This document shows, one piece after another, positions 27,101-35,702 of a DNA stretch of 64,000 bases. The position numbers and the translations under genes were made by a program. The DNA lies in assembly GCA_963832365.1 (NCBI GenBank), contig CAWHUL010000002.1, positions 124,001-188,000 of the forward strand, read 5' to 3'. The DNA comes from CAWBRT01 sp963832365 (GTDB taxonomy: Bacteria > Acidobacteriota > Terriglobia > Terriglobales > Acidobacteriaceae). Each line of letters begins with the position of its first letter. Positions within the stretch are counted from its first letter, which is position 1. Below the pieces are notes generated by a model that saw only the letters and a list, made by a program, of their open reading frames with translations, did no database searches and was not told the origin of the DNA.

Positions 27101-27303
27101 AGAAAAGCGTCGCGTTCCAGGCCGACATCGACAAAAGCCGATTGCATGCCGGGAAGCACGCGAGTGACGCGTCCTTTGTAAATCGAGCCGGCGAGGGTGT
27201 ATTCATTTTCCCGTTCGAAGTAAACTTCGGCGAGTTGATCGTCCTCGACCAGCGCTACCTTGGTTTCGTGAGGGGTTGAAGAAACGTACAATTCCTTGTT
27301 CAT
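24106..27303 (-). CDS. rng: RNase E/G family endoribonuclease with giant insertion in the S1 domain
   Basis: The enzyme cleaves single-stranded RNA during mRNA decay and rRNA maturation. It has 1065 residues. Residues 1-76 are the first half of the S1 domain (YKGRVTRVLPGMQSAFVDVG, RDAFLYVSDFLDF). Its second half resumes near 664 (LISDLLKEGQEVLIQI, ARITSHIALPGRFLVYMP). Between them lies an insert of about 585 residues, rich in Glu, Ala, Pro and Arg, with several RG-rich stretches (near 298-281 codons from the start and again before 660) and two copies of a YxPxxLPGESIxxY motif at about 225-240 and 308-321. After S1 come the sensor and DNase I-like domain with IDINTGKYVGKT and GGIIVIDFIDMDERKNR, and the zinc-link CPYC near residue 995. 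The C-terminus is short. ATG 27303 has CGGAG before it. Confidence 0.9.
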   Translation of the reverse strand: MNKELYVSSTPHETKVALVEDDQLAEVYFERENEYTLAGSIYKGRVTRVLPGMQSAFVDVGLERDAFLYVSDFLDFAGEDDEEEFGEVPVRPQFAEVRQSPAESSPAAQEPEEPEEEEFVDEADGPAEATEADSADAEPQDAEGAHRWKGRRRRRGRRGGRERAPEAQPAIAQGEAAPAEPRQAAAPEEVEPEIPAAVQEEQSMPEAKAVDKDPVNFQGMPSDYAPMLLPGESIARYSRGADAGPREESERPPEPRQEFQSRRDEFRGGRGGRDRGRGRGDRGDRGRDREREPRDREPREEYSLPENYTPIVLPGESISKYRKPESGSATHAEVAPLEARLYDSDSAVAAAPAITSEPEADKPPEPATMAETATPDIAPAATSASYEAALGGDADASVTETDLLPYRQPAAPISTAPVIEPSHDAEPEATRSASSESFRDDAALAVAPRVEPSPEKQSELRSPVDEPLATPARNGESLPTPLPHQEIRAAEHQGSAHDERAATPQAGNYSPEGGPVVHEELDEEETDMPSYAEQFNTDGHQEIVEQVFDRLGANGDLLGQTVRETSEEHVLDESEYDFDPEDADEFEESEVTAEPEFAGEEEGEDSAPRELSDSGRAELRAPGATAGYQQRTQHAYPDRGGRDRRGRRGGRPPMRTGRREAPRQMPLISDLLKEGQEVLIQIAKEPIGKKGARITSHIALPGRFLVYMPTVNHVGVSRKISSDDERQRLKRIVTSERENGHGGFIVRTAAAGIKEDELRADIRFLKHLWNEIRSRADSSKSPALIYHDLNLVERILRDQVTQDFSQIWVDSEQEYERVVRFASRFQPNLVRRIKLYTKPTPLFEQFGINEEIDKSLKSKVWLKSGGYIVINQTEALVAIDINTGKYVGKTARLEDTIVKTNVDAIKEIVRQIRLRDLGGIIVIDFIDMDERKNRQKVMTALEEALKSDRAPSKVLQFNDFGLVAITRKRVKQSLERTLGSPCPYCAATGFVKSVTTVCNEIYTELRKVRSHIQAADITLRVNPEVAKELKANNGKWLTEMEELVRHPILIKSDPPLHQEQFDIQF

Positions 27304-27887
27304 GGTTGCTCCGGGCTCGCGGAACTGGCACGGACTCGAGGTCCAGGCAAGCATTTGCCCGGGTGGTCACGGCCCGCGATGAGTTTGCGAGCGTCACCGG
27401 AAGTGGAAGAGGCAGGTCAGTCTTGAAGTTCGGTGGACCGCTCCGCCACGCCTAAGTGCTACTGCGTGGTGATGGAGAAGGGCCGGGGACCACACGGGAA
27501 AACTGTGTGGCGGCCAACACGCTCGCTCCCCAATTCGTCGGAACATCCGCTTCCGCCGGCGATGCCAGCCAGAGATCCCGATAAAATGAGCAAGTATTCA
27601 TGTCAGCCGAAACTGCATCAATCTTCTGCACCGAAACACTGCGTCGCACCTTCAGGGTTTGTGGCCACACTCTCACTGGCAAAGGCGAAAGGCCAATGCC
27701 AAACAAGGGGGCCGTTACCCGCCCCGGGCAACGCTCCTTCAATCCTGTCGGCCCTTTTCCTCTGGCCGGCGAGTGCTCTTCTTGCGAAGAGCGGTAAGAA
27801 TCTTGACCTATGTGTTAGTCGGGGCCGGGCTCAGGTCCTGAGCACCGCCGCCGAAACTCTCAGGCCGTCTTGCCATTGGCAAGAATG
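27304..27887. other. 584-base interval between rodA and rng
   Basis: This is longer than most gaps in the window. All open frames here are short and unconvincing. On the leftward strand TTGCTC near 27590 with a TATCGG further along could be a promoter, and the rest would be a long rng 5' leader. RNase E mRNA leaders are self-regulated in other bacteria, so a structured leader is plausible, but I identified no named RNA family. A sequence around 27850 resembling part of a glycine riboswitch was examined and rejected. Confidence 0.5.
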
Positions 27888-28982
27888 CTAATTTACGAAA
27901 CGGCGCATACGGACGTTCATCACGATTCCGAGCGCCAAGAATGTAAATAGCACAGACGAGCCACCATAGCTCATCAACGGCAACGGAATGCCGGTCACAG
28001 GCATAAAGCCGACCACCATTCCTACATTAACCAGCACATGAAAAGTAAGAACCGCTACAACGCCCATCACGATGAACGTTCCAGCACGATCAGGCGCCGT
28101 TTGAGCGTTGCTGATCAAACGCATCAACAACATAAAGTATAACAGTAAGAGGAAAGTTGCGCCGACGAATCCATGCTCCTCCGCCCAGGCGGCAAAGATA
28201 AAGTCCGTGTGCGGCACCGGCAGGAACTGACCCTGGGTTTGCGTGCCTTTGGTAGCGCCCTTTCCCCAAAGTCCGCCGGAGCCGACCGCAACCATCGACT
28301 GCATTACCTGGTAGCCCGCGCCTCTGGCGTCTTCCTCGGGCGCGATAAAACTCGTCAGGCGGGTCTTCTGATAGGGCTTTAGCCCGTAATGCCACACGGC
28401 AGGCATCAGAATGCCGGCAATCAGCAGCAAAATAAGGGCATGCTTGGCCCGCATCCCGCCCAGAAACAATCCCATGATGGCTACCGGGACATAGGTAAGC
28501 GCCGTGCCCAGGTCTGGCTGCTTGAGCACCAGCAGCATCGGAACGCTTACGATCAATCCCGCCTTCACCAGTTCGCGAAACGGCAACTCACGTTCATTAT
28601 AGTCCGCAAAATACTTGGCTATGGCAAGGATCAGGATGAGCTTGACCCACTCCGAGGGCTGAAAATGCGATCCTCCGGGCATCAATATCCAGCGGCGCGC
28701 GCCCAGATACTTGCGGCCGAAGACAAGAACGGCCACCAGCGACACAATGGCAGCACCATACATCCACGGCACGTTTTCAAGCAGTAGCTGGTAGTTCACC
28801 ATGCTCAGGATGAGCATCAGGATCAGTCCGGCGGCGATCCAGTACATTTGCCTGACGTGCATTCCTTGAAATTTTGTGTGCAGGGTCGCACTGTAAATTT
28901 CGAGCACGCCGAGCGAGCAGATGATGAGCACGATCAGCAGCAGCACCCAATCGAAATCGCGGAAGCGGATATGGCGGCTCAT
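27888..28982 (-). CDS. rodA: RodA, SEDS peptidoglycan glycosyltransferase
   Basis: A 364-residue inner-membrane enzyme that polymerises lipid II during side-wall growth. About ten hydrophobic helices are visible. Family blocks include GARRWILMPGGSHFQPSEW, KQPDLGTALTYVP with the essential Asp, GKGATKGTQTQGQFLPVPHTDFIFAAWAEE split over a long loop, and the C-terminal GIPLPLMSYGGSS. The start ATG 28982 overlaps the end of the PBP2 gene by four bases (ATGA); an open extension to 29045 is inside that gene. It is the second gene of the mrdA-rodA operon. Confidence 0.93.
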   Translation of the reverse strand: MSRHIRFRDFDWVLLLIVLIICSLGVLEIYSATLHTKFQGMHVRQMYWIAAGLILMLILSMVNYQLLLENVPWMYGAAIVSLVAVLVFGRKYLGARRWILMPGGSHFQPSEWVKLILILAIAKYFADYNERELPFRELVKAGLIVSVPMLLVLKQPDLGTALTYVPVAIMGLFLGGMRAKHALILLLIAGILMPAVWHYGLKPYQKTRLTSFIAPEEDARGAGYQVMQSMVAVGSGGLWGKGATKGTQTQGQFLPVPHTDFIFAAWAEEHGFVGATFLLLLYFMLLMRLISNAQTAPDRAGTFIVMGVVAVLTFHVLVNVGMVVGFMPVTGIPLPLMSYGGSSVLFTFLALGIVMNVRMRRFVN

Positions 28983-31132
28983 CGATGGGACGCGCTCCTT
29001 GCGGGAGGTTCGATCATAGCAAAGATGCCGGGAACATAGTCCCACGGTCGCTTTGCGTCCTCCGCAAAAGCCTCCATGCCGGGCGCTGCAACCGCCGAGT
29101 GGAATTTTGTCCCCTCGGAGATGCGGAAGCGTGCGCCGCTCAAATCATCCGCTGTGCCGCCCCACATGCCTGTCATCTCAGCCGGTTTCGGCTTGGCGGT
29201 TGTCACCGGAGCAGGCTTGGTTGGCCCGGGCTTGGCCGTCTCAGCTCCAGTGGCCTCGGGAGTAATGCCAGGCTTCGATTCAGGTTTCGATTCGGGCTTC
29301 GGTTCGTTTGCAGTGGCGCCGGCCACGTTCACCTGCTGGGCGCGCTTCTTTTCCACGTAAGCCTTGACGACCTGAGCGGCCATACGTGCCGCGAGGTACC
29401 CATGTTCGCCGCCTTCGACAAGCACGGCAACCACAACCTCGGGATTCCGACGCGGAGTGACGCCCACAAACCAGCCGTTATCCTTGAAAGCCGCTTTGTT
29501 GGTCACCTTGGCCTTCATCATATTGGAAATCGTTTGCGCCGATCCGGTTTTGCCGGCAAAGTCGATGCCGTTCAGATGTGCGCTTGGCGCCGTGCCGATA
29601 GGGTTTACCACATCGGCCAAACCGTCGGTGATGGTGGTCCAGCCTACGCTGTCGATGGGGATCCGCGTCTCTTCGGTGTAGTTCACCATTTGCAGGTATT
29701 GCGGAGGCAACTGGTCGGGGAAGGCCACGTGTGGCCGGCGCAACGATCCATCCGAGGTGATGGCGCCGACGGCGCGCATCAGTTGCACGGGGGTGGTCGC
29801 GACCGCGCCCTGGCCAATGCCGACCGAAATGGTTTCGCCTGCAAACCACTTCTGCTTATAGTTTCTGATCTTCCACTCTTCGCTGGGCATCACGCCGCTG
29901 ACTTCCTGAGGCAGATCGATGCCGGTCTTCTGACCGAGTCCGAACATGGTTGCGTACTTAGCGATGCGCCCAATCCCGAGCCGTTCCGCAAGGGTGTAGA
30001 AATACGTGTCACAGGACTGATAAATGGCTTTCGGAAGCGTCACCGAGCCGTGTCCACCCTTCACCCAACACTTGAAGAAACGTCCATAAAACGTGCCACC
30101 GCCGCCGCAGTTAATGTGTAAGGTCTGCGAGATTCCTTCCTGCCAGCCAGCAACGGACATGATGACTTTGAAGACGGAACCCGGTGCGAGTTGCGCCTGG
30201 ATGGCTTTGTTCAGCAGAGGCTTGGCAGGGTCCGTCAGCAGGTCGTTCCATTCTTTGCGCGAGATGCGGACGGCGAAGGCATTGGGATCGAACGCCGGAC
30301 GGCTCACCATCGCTAGCACTTCTCCGCTGCGGGGATCCATCGCCACGATTGCGCCGTTCTTGCCCGCTAACGCTTCTTCCGCGGCGATCTGGAGGTCTAT
30401 ATCGATGGTTAGCTTGAGTTGTTTGCCGGGAACGGCTTGCTTGTCGCTGAGTTCGCCCACTTCTTTGCCGCGACTGTTGACCAGCACCCGCCGCGAACCG
30501 TTCTGCCCCATGAGAATGTCGTTGTAGTACTTTTCGACTCCCGACTGCCCGACGATGTCTCCCACGCTATTGAACTGGAACTGAGGCTGGTTCAACATCT
30601 CGTCGCTGACTTCTCCGACGTAGCCTATGAGGTGGGCAGCGAAGCCGTTCTTCGGGTAGAGGCGGCGATGGACGGTGATGGTGTCGAGCTCAGGATACTC
30701 GTTGCGGTGCGACTCGATAAATGCCAATTCGTCAGGCGTAACGTCGAATTTCAGAAAAATGGGATTAAAGCCGGGCAATGCGGCCATCCGCTTCAGGCGC
30801 AGGCGCAACTCCGCCGGATCAAGATGCAAGCCGGCGGCGATGCCATCGAGATCGGCGTCGAGATCCGTCTGCTTTTGATCGCGCAGCAGCAACGCGGAAA
30901 ACGACGGATAGTTGTCGACGATGATGCGGCCTTCACGATCGAGAATCTTGCCGCGCGGTGCGAGGATGGGCACTTCGCGTATGCGGTTCATCTGCGCCAC
31001 TGCGTCATACCTCTCCTGGTGAACGATCTGCAAGCGCCACAGCCCGAAAGCGAGCAGGAGGAAGATCGCCAGGATTACGTACTGGATTCCAGTGAGCCGA
31101 ATTTGGGGAACTTTTTCTTCGCGCCCGAACAT
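28979..31132 (-). CDS. mrdA: Penicillin-binding protein 2, elongation-specific transpeptidase
   Basis: A 717-residue bitopic inner-membrane transpeptidase, partner of RodA. A single N-terminal helix lies at about 14-34. The pedestal domain begins with ILAPRGKILDREGRIIVDNY. The catalytic SxxK is in APGSVFKV near residue 316, SxN-like SCD is near 371, and KTG in FAGKTGSAQ near 529. A Pro/Lys/Glu-rich tail of about 100 residues (KPESKPESKPG repeats) after the transpeptidase domain is longer than in E. coli PBP2. ATG 31132 begins MFGREEKVPQIRL. mreB, mreC and mreD, usually just upstream, are not in this window. Confidence 0.92.
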   Translation of the reverse strand: MFGREEKVPQIRLTGIQYVILAIFLLLAFGLWRLQIVHQERYDAVAQMNRIREVPILAPRGKILDREGRIIVDNYPSFSALLLRDQKQTDLDADLDGIAAGLHLDPAELRLRLKRMAALPGFNPIFLKFDVTPDELAFIESHRNEYPELDTITVHRRLYPKNGFAAHLIGYVGEVSDEMLNQPQFQFNSVGDIVGQSGVEKYYNDILMGQNGSRRVLVNSRGKEVGELSDKQAVPGKQLKLTIDIDLQIAAEEALAGKNGAIVAMDPRSGEVLAMVSRPAFDPNAFAVRISRKEWNDLLTDPAKPLLNKAIQAQLAPGSVFKVIMSVAGWQEGISQTLHINCGGGGTFYGRFFKCWVKGGHGSVTLPKAIYQSCDTYFYTLAERLGIGRIAKYATMFGLGQKTGIDLPQEVSGVMPSEEWKIRNYKQKWFAGETISVGIGQGAVATTPVQLMRAVGAITSDGSLRRPHVAFPDQLPPQYLQMVNYTEETRIPIDSVGWTTITDGLADVVNPIGTAPSAHLNGIDFAGKTGSAQTISNMMKAKVTNKAAFKDNGWFVGVTPRRNPEVVVAVLVEGGEHGYLAARMAAQVVKAYVEKKRAQQVNVAGATANEPKPESKPESKPGITPEATGAETAKPGPTKPAPVTTAKPKPAEMTGMWGGTADDLSGARFRISEGTKFHSAVAAPGMEAFAEDAKRPWDYVPGIFAMIEPPARSASHR

Positions 31133-31488
31133 CGTGGATCCGCCTAGAGCAATTCCATATTCGGTATACCTCTATTGATCATCGCGGGCTGCTACGTCAG
31201 GCTCCTTCGCGGAGTATACCTTCCGCGGAGCAGTGAGAAGTATCGCTGGCTGTACCGACAGCTCAATCCGCGGACGGAGATACCAGCTCGTTCAATGCCA
31301 TTAGATTGCCCACCAATCCTAAAACCATCGATCAATGGAGCCAATGGAACGTTAGCCTTAATTCTATCCTGATTGTGTCTTCGGCAACGCCTCGAAGGTA
31401 CTACGGCGGGTGGGGATAGTCGCTTGATTGGCCGCGTTCGTCAGGCCATGCCGGAAGCGGTTCGGAGTACCATCGTGGCTCTTTGCAT
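31133..31488. other. Interval upstream of mrdA
   Basis: A 356-base gap between the mrdA start and the end of the MoeB-like gene. No credible open frame. It should contain the mrdA-rodA promoter on the leftward strand; I saw no distinct -35/-10 pair or hairpin that I would defend. Confidence 0.4.
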
Positions 31489-32517
31489 TTACGATCCGAC
31501 GAACCGGGCGTAGAGGCTGCGCGCGACTCCCGTGTCCGTCGTGCCCTTAATGATGGCCCGGCCGTCGGGGAAGAGCGTCAGTTCGTAGGGGTCGCGCCAG
31601 AACTTCAGCACGAACTCGTTATGACGAACCGTACCGTGCGGCAGCAACCGTTGCTCCATCTCGTCGAAGTCGATGGGACGATGGCGTTCGTGGATTTGCA
31701 CGGAATTGCGGCCACACATTGTGATGTGCGGACGGGCTTCGCCGGAGAGGTGGATAAAATCCGCCTCGCCACAGGCGCGGCAGCCGGCGCGCGGATGATC
31801 GGCGAGGATCTCGATATGATCGTTGCTCCACACGTCCAGCGAGAGCATGCTGCGCCGCATCTTGTCGCGGGCTCCAACCAGGAACTTCAATGTCTCCGTG
31901 ACTGTGATTGACGCCAGAGCGTTCACCGCGGAATTCAGAATGCCCGATGTGTCGCAGGTCTCCACCACACCTCGCGGCGAATCCGGAAAGATGCAGGCTA
32001 GGCATGCTGTTTCATGCGGCAGCACGTTCATGGTGAGTCCGTAGCTGCCAACCGCTGCCGTATAGATCCAAGGCCGCTTGAATTTCACCGCGAAATCATT
32101 GATCAGATAACGGGTTTCGAAGTTGTCGGTGCCGTCCAGGATGATGTCCGCACCGTTCAGCAGCTCCTCGGCGTTGGCCGGGATCAGGTCGTCGACACGG
32201 GCGTCAACCTCGATTTCGGAGTTGAAGCTGCTGATCTTGCGGGCGGCAGCCACAGCCTTGGGCAGAGATTCCGCTGCGTCGGCCTCATCGAACAACACCT
32301 GACGCTGTAAGTTGCTGGGCTCTATGTAGTCGCGGTCGATGATCCGCAGATAGCCGACCCCGGCGCGCGCCAGCAGGGAACTGAGAGCCGATCCGGTTGC
32401 GCCGCAACCGACAATGACAGCACGTCCCTGGCCCAACTTCTTCTGGCCTTCAGCGCCGATTCCGCGAAACAGAATCTGCCGCGAATAACGATCTTCGAAT
32501 TTCGGTTGTGAGTTCAT
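31489..32517 (-). CDS. ThiF/MoeB/HesA family E1-like adenylyltransferase
   Basis: A 342-residue cytosolic enzyme that adenylates the C-terminus of a ubiquitin-like sulfur carrier such as ThiS or MoaD. The ATP site is AVIVGCGATGS near residue 32, followed by IIDRDYIEPSNLQRQ with the Arg that closes the site. DGTDNFETRYLIND, the zinc pairs CLAC and CRAC, and a candidate catalytic Cys in VETCDTSGIL complete the family picture. The last 90 residues are not a rhodanese domain but a small domain with a ubiquitin-like feel (LTLFPDGRAIIKGTTDTG ends it). The start ATG 32517 precedes MNSQPKFEDRYSRQIL; the upstream open frame is non-coding. No thiS or moaD gene lies next to it. Confidence 0.85.
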   Translation of the reverse strand: MNSQPKFEDRYSRQILFRGIGAEGQKKLGQGRAVIVGCGATGSALSSLLARAGVGYLRIIDRDYIEPSNLQRQVLFDEADAAESLPKAVAAARKISSFNSEIEVDARVDDLIPANAEELLNGADIILDGTDNFETRYLINDFAVKFKRPWIYTAAVGSYGLTMNVLPHETACLACIFPDSPRGVVETCDTSGILNSAVNALASITVTETLKFLVGARDKMRRSMLSLDVWSNDHIEILADHPRAGCRACGEADFIHLSGEARPHITMCGRNSVQIHERHRPIDFDEMEQRLLPHGTVRHNEFVLKFWRDPYELTLFPDGRAIIKGTTDTGVARSLYARFVGS

Positions 32518-32582
32518 GATTTTAGCCGGAAAACATTTATTATAAGTGAGTTGACACTCATAGTCAGGGTCCTGAGGAACAG

Positions 32583-35500
32583 ATGTCTGGCACCGGGCAT
32601 GAAAGCTTCTCCTGCCGGGGTGCCCGACGCGCGCCGTGGTTGCGCGGGTTGGGGCGGAGAGCAGCATCACTGCTCATGAACACGACTTCAGTGTGGGAAG
32701 ATAGGCCGGGTGGAAAGGGCGTCTGTTTGCTGGCCGGAACCTCATCGATCATCAGGCTCGTGGTGCTTCTGTCTGCTGCCTGCCTTGCCACAGCCGCTGC
32801 TCAGGAGCAGCAGCCGCCTGCATCACACGCTAATCAATCGCTGACTTCGCGCGCGGCAATGCAAACGCTGCCGGCGGGAGTTGCGGCCCGGGTCGAGTTG
32901 CACGGTACGGCCATGGGAACGGCGTCCTACGTCGCCGCTCTGATCGAGCAGAAGCCTGGGACAGCAGTAGACCGCGATGCCATTCGCCGGAGCATTCGGC
33001 GGCTTTATGAGACGCGACTGTTCGAAACCATAGATGTCATCTGGGAGCCCGCCGGCAGAGCGCAGATCAATCTTATCTTCGAAACAACACCGAGATACTT
33101 CTGCGGATCACTTTCAGTCGATGGTTTGCCCAAGGACGGGCCGCGCCTGAATGAAATGATTAGTTCGTCCACGCTGGAACTCGGGACGCATTACTCGCCG
33201 CAACGAATCTCGCAAACCCTGGAGCGCATGCACCGACTGCTGGAAGATAGCGGCTACTATCAGGTCCAGATGACTTATCAGGAGTTCCCGGATCCCGCGT
33301 TACAACAAATGAACGTGAAGTTTCAAGTTGTGGCGGGAAACATAACGCACATTGGCCGGGTGACTCTCACGGGCGATCCCGATGTTGCTCTCGACGACAT
33401 CGAATACATCGCCGACATCCATCCCGGCGACAAGGTTCGAAAGGGCCAGATTCAGCGTGCTCTCCAGCGACTGCGCAAGCGATTCCAAAAAGGCAGGCGA
33501 TTGACCGCCCAGGTCGGAATCACGCATTCGTACGTCGCGGCAAACAACACCGTCGATTACACCATCGAGGTGCGGCGTGGGCCCGAGGTCGACATCACGG
33601 CCGAGGGCACGAAGATCACCCGGAGCCAGTTGAGGAGATTTATCCCGATATTCCAGGAGAGAGCAATCGACGAGGATCTGCTCAACGAGGGACGCCGCAA
33701 TCTGCGGGATTTCCTCCAGACCGAGGGGTTTTTCGACGCGAAAGTGAATGTGCGGGAAGAGCGGCAAGACGGCGCCGTGAAGATCGTCTATCAGGTGGAT
33801 CGCGGCACCAGCCATCGACTGTTCGGCATCAAGGTTGAAGGCAACAAATACTTCGATACCCAAACCATACGCGAGCGCTTATCTCTACAGCCGGCAAGTT
33901 GGACCCTCCCGCATGGCCGTTTCAGTCAGGCGATCCTCGCCGTCGACATTTTGGCGATCAAGAATCTCTACGTGGCGAACGGGTTTCCTGACGTGCAGGT
34001 CACGGGGAATGTCGTGAACGACTACGAAGGCGATCCGCAACGATTGTTCGTCGAATTCAAAATCGTGGAAGGGCAGCAGATGCTGGTGCGGAGTCTCACC
34101 ATCACCGGTAACCAGGCCTTTCCGGCGGAGCTGCTCCAGCGCAATCTTTACATCGTGCCCGGCCAGCCGTATTCAGAGATGAACGTCTCCACCGACCGAG
34201 ACACGGTCGTCAACTTCTACTTCAACAACGGATTTCCGCGGGTGCAGTTCGAGGCTGCCGCGAAGCCGAGCGAGAGCGATCCCCGGCGTATGGATGTTGC
34301 CTATAAGATCGCCGAAGGGGAACGAATTGACGTCGAGAAGATAGTTATTTCGGGATTGTTGCATACGCGGTCGAACGTGGTGGACCGCCGGTTCAACATC
34401 CGTGAAGGGGAGCCGCTCAATCAGGCAAAGATGGTCGAAACGCAATCGCGCTTGTACGACCTTGGCATCTTTAACGAAGTGAACATGGCCGTGCAGAATC
34501 CCGGCGGCCAAATCGACCACAAGAACCTGCTCTATCAGATACAGGAGGCCCGGCGCTATTCATTTCAGTTCGGCGGCGGCATCGAGCTTTCAACCGGAAT
34601 TCAGCCCGGCAGCAACCCTCAGGGGAATACCGGGGTTAGTCCCACGGTATCTTTCAATGCCACGCGCATCATATTCCGCGGGCGAGAGGAATCGCTGATC
34701 CTCAAAGCGCAGGTCGGAAACCTGATCAAGCGCGTTTTGGTCAGCTTCGACCAGCCGCACTGGTTCGATCTGCCGAAGTGGCATTTCACGACCACGTTTT
34801 TGTACGACAATACGCGAGACGTAAATACGTTCACGTCGGAGCGGCTGGGCGGGTTGTTTCAGTTGGAGCACCGTGTATCGCGCGGGAACCATCTGTTCTA
34901 TGCTTTCAGCTACCGCCAAGACAAGGTTGACCCAAGCAGCTTTCCAGCGGGCTTCAGCCCGGACTTGCTTAACATTTATGCCGTCCCGGTGCGCATCGGA
35001 ATGCCTAGCGTCACGTTCGTCAGGGATACGCGTGACGATCCAGTCAACTCGACAAAAGGGATCTTTACCACGGCGGATTTTGGCGTCGCGACAGCAGCCC
35101 TGGGTTCGGAGGCAAACTTCGGACGTGTGCTCGTGCAGAACTCAACCTATCATCGTTTCGGGAACAAATATGTCTTTGCACGCTCCACCCGCGTTGGGGT
35201 CGAGTCGCCTTACAATACCTCCAGCGTCGTCCCCCTGCCGGAACACTTTTTCGCTGGCGGCAGTAATTCCTTGCGGGGCTTTGCCGTGAATCAGGCCGGG
35301 CCGCGCGATCAGTTTTCGGGGTATCCGGTCGGTGGAAATGCCATGTTCATCAACAACATGGAACTGCGCGCTCCACCCGTGCGCTTGCCGCTTGTCGGCC
35401 CAGGGTTCAGTTTCGTCGTCTTTCACGACATGGGAAACGTGTTCGACACCGCTGACCACATGTGGAGCAATCTGTGGCAGTTCGTGCAACGTGACCAGCA

Positions 35501-35702
35501 AGGCTGCAGAAGCCGGACGTCAGCGTGCGATTTCAGCTACATGTCGCAAGCGGTGGGAGGCGGTGTGCGCTACCACACGCCGATCGGGCCGCTGCGCCTC
35601 GATTTTGCCTACAATCTGAATCCGGCGTACTTCGCCACCACGTCAAACGTCGATCAGATGCGGCACTTTAATCTCTTCTTTAGTATTGGGCAGACATTCT
35701 GA
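32583..35702 (+). CDS. Omp85-family outer-membrane assembly protein (BamA/TamA-like)
   Basis: A protein of up to 1039 residues. A signal peptide lies at about 55-75 of the longest form (LVVLLSAACLATAAA). Five or more POTRA-type repeats follow (for example FGIKVEGNKYFDTQTIRERL, VRSLTITGNQAFPAELL, VEKIVISGLLHTRSNVV), then a 16-stranded barrel from about residue 690 with the C-terminal FFSIGQTF ending in Phe, as barrel proteins need. The VRGF/YRGF-like lid motif is seen as SLRGFAVNQAG. The start is uncertain: ATG 32583 has GAGGAAC just before it, while ATG 32676 gives a shorter N-terminus. The next gene starts in its stop codon. With the SurA-like protein and TamB this forms an outer-membrane biogenesis operon; whether it is the main BamA or a TamA partner is not settled. 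Confidence 0.85.
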   Translation: MSGTGHESFSCRGARRAPWLRGLGRRAASLLMNTTSVWEDRPGGKGVCLLAGTSSIIRLVVLLSAACLATAAAQEQQPPASHANQSLTSRAAMQTLPAGVAARVELHGTAMGTASYVAALIEQKPGTAVDRDAIRRSIRRLYETRLFETIDVIWEPAGRAQINLIFETTPRYFCGSLSVDGLPKDGPRLNEMISSSTLELGTHYSPQRISQTLERMHRLLEDSGYYQVQMTYQEFPDPALQQMNVKFQVVAGNITHIGRVTLTGDPDVALDDIEYIADIHPGDKVRKGQIQRALQRLRKRFQKGRRLTAQVGITHSYVAANNTVDYTIEVRRGPEVDITAEGTKITRSQLRRFIPIFQERAIDEDLLNEGRRNLRDFLQTEGFFDAKVNVREERQDGAVKIVYQVDRGTSHRLFGIKVEGNKYFDTQTIRERLSLQPASWTLPHGRFSQAILAVDILAIKNLYVANGFPDVQVTGNVVNDYEGDPQRLFVEFKIVEGQQMLVRSLTITGNQAFPAELLQRNLYIVPGQPYSEMNVSTDRDTVVNFYFNNGFPRVQFEAAAKPSESDPRRMDVAYKIAEGERIDVEKIVISGLLHTRSNVVDRRFNIREGEPLNQAKMVETQSRLYDLGIFNEVNMAVQNPGGQIDHKNLLYQIQEARRYSFQFGGGIELSTGIQPGSNPQGNTGVSPTVSFNATRIIFRGREESLILKAQVGNLIKRVLVSFDQPHWFDLPKWHFTTTFLYDNTRDVNTFTSERLGGLFQLEHRVSRGNHLFYAFSYRQDKVDPSSFPAGFSPDLLNIYAVPVRIGMPSVTFVRDTRDDPVNSTKGIFTTADFGVATAALGSEANFGRVLVQNSTYHRFGNKYVFARSTRVGVESPYNTSSVVPLPEHFFAGGSNSLRGFAVNQAGPRDQFSGYPVGGNAMFINNMELRAPPVRLPLVGPGFSFVVFHDMGNVFDTADHMWSNLWQFVQRDQQGCRSRTSACDFSYMSQAVGGGVRYHTPIGPLRLDFAYNLNPAYFATTSNVDQMRHFNLFFSIGQTF

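Noticed and set aside
27421..27480. Leftward sequence with CTTCAAG that might suggest a tRNA-Sec anticodon loop
   Set aside because: The flanking bases do not pair and no T-arm or acceptor stem is visible; no tRNA gene was found anywhere in the window.
27760..27890. Stretch resembling the CCGAAACTCTCAGG part of a glycine riboswitch
   Set aside because: The matching 5' GGAGAG strand and the CACCGAAGGGGCAA core are missing, and no glycine-related gene follows on that strand.
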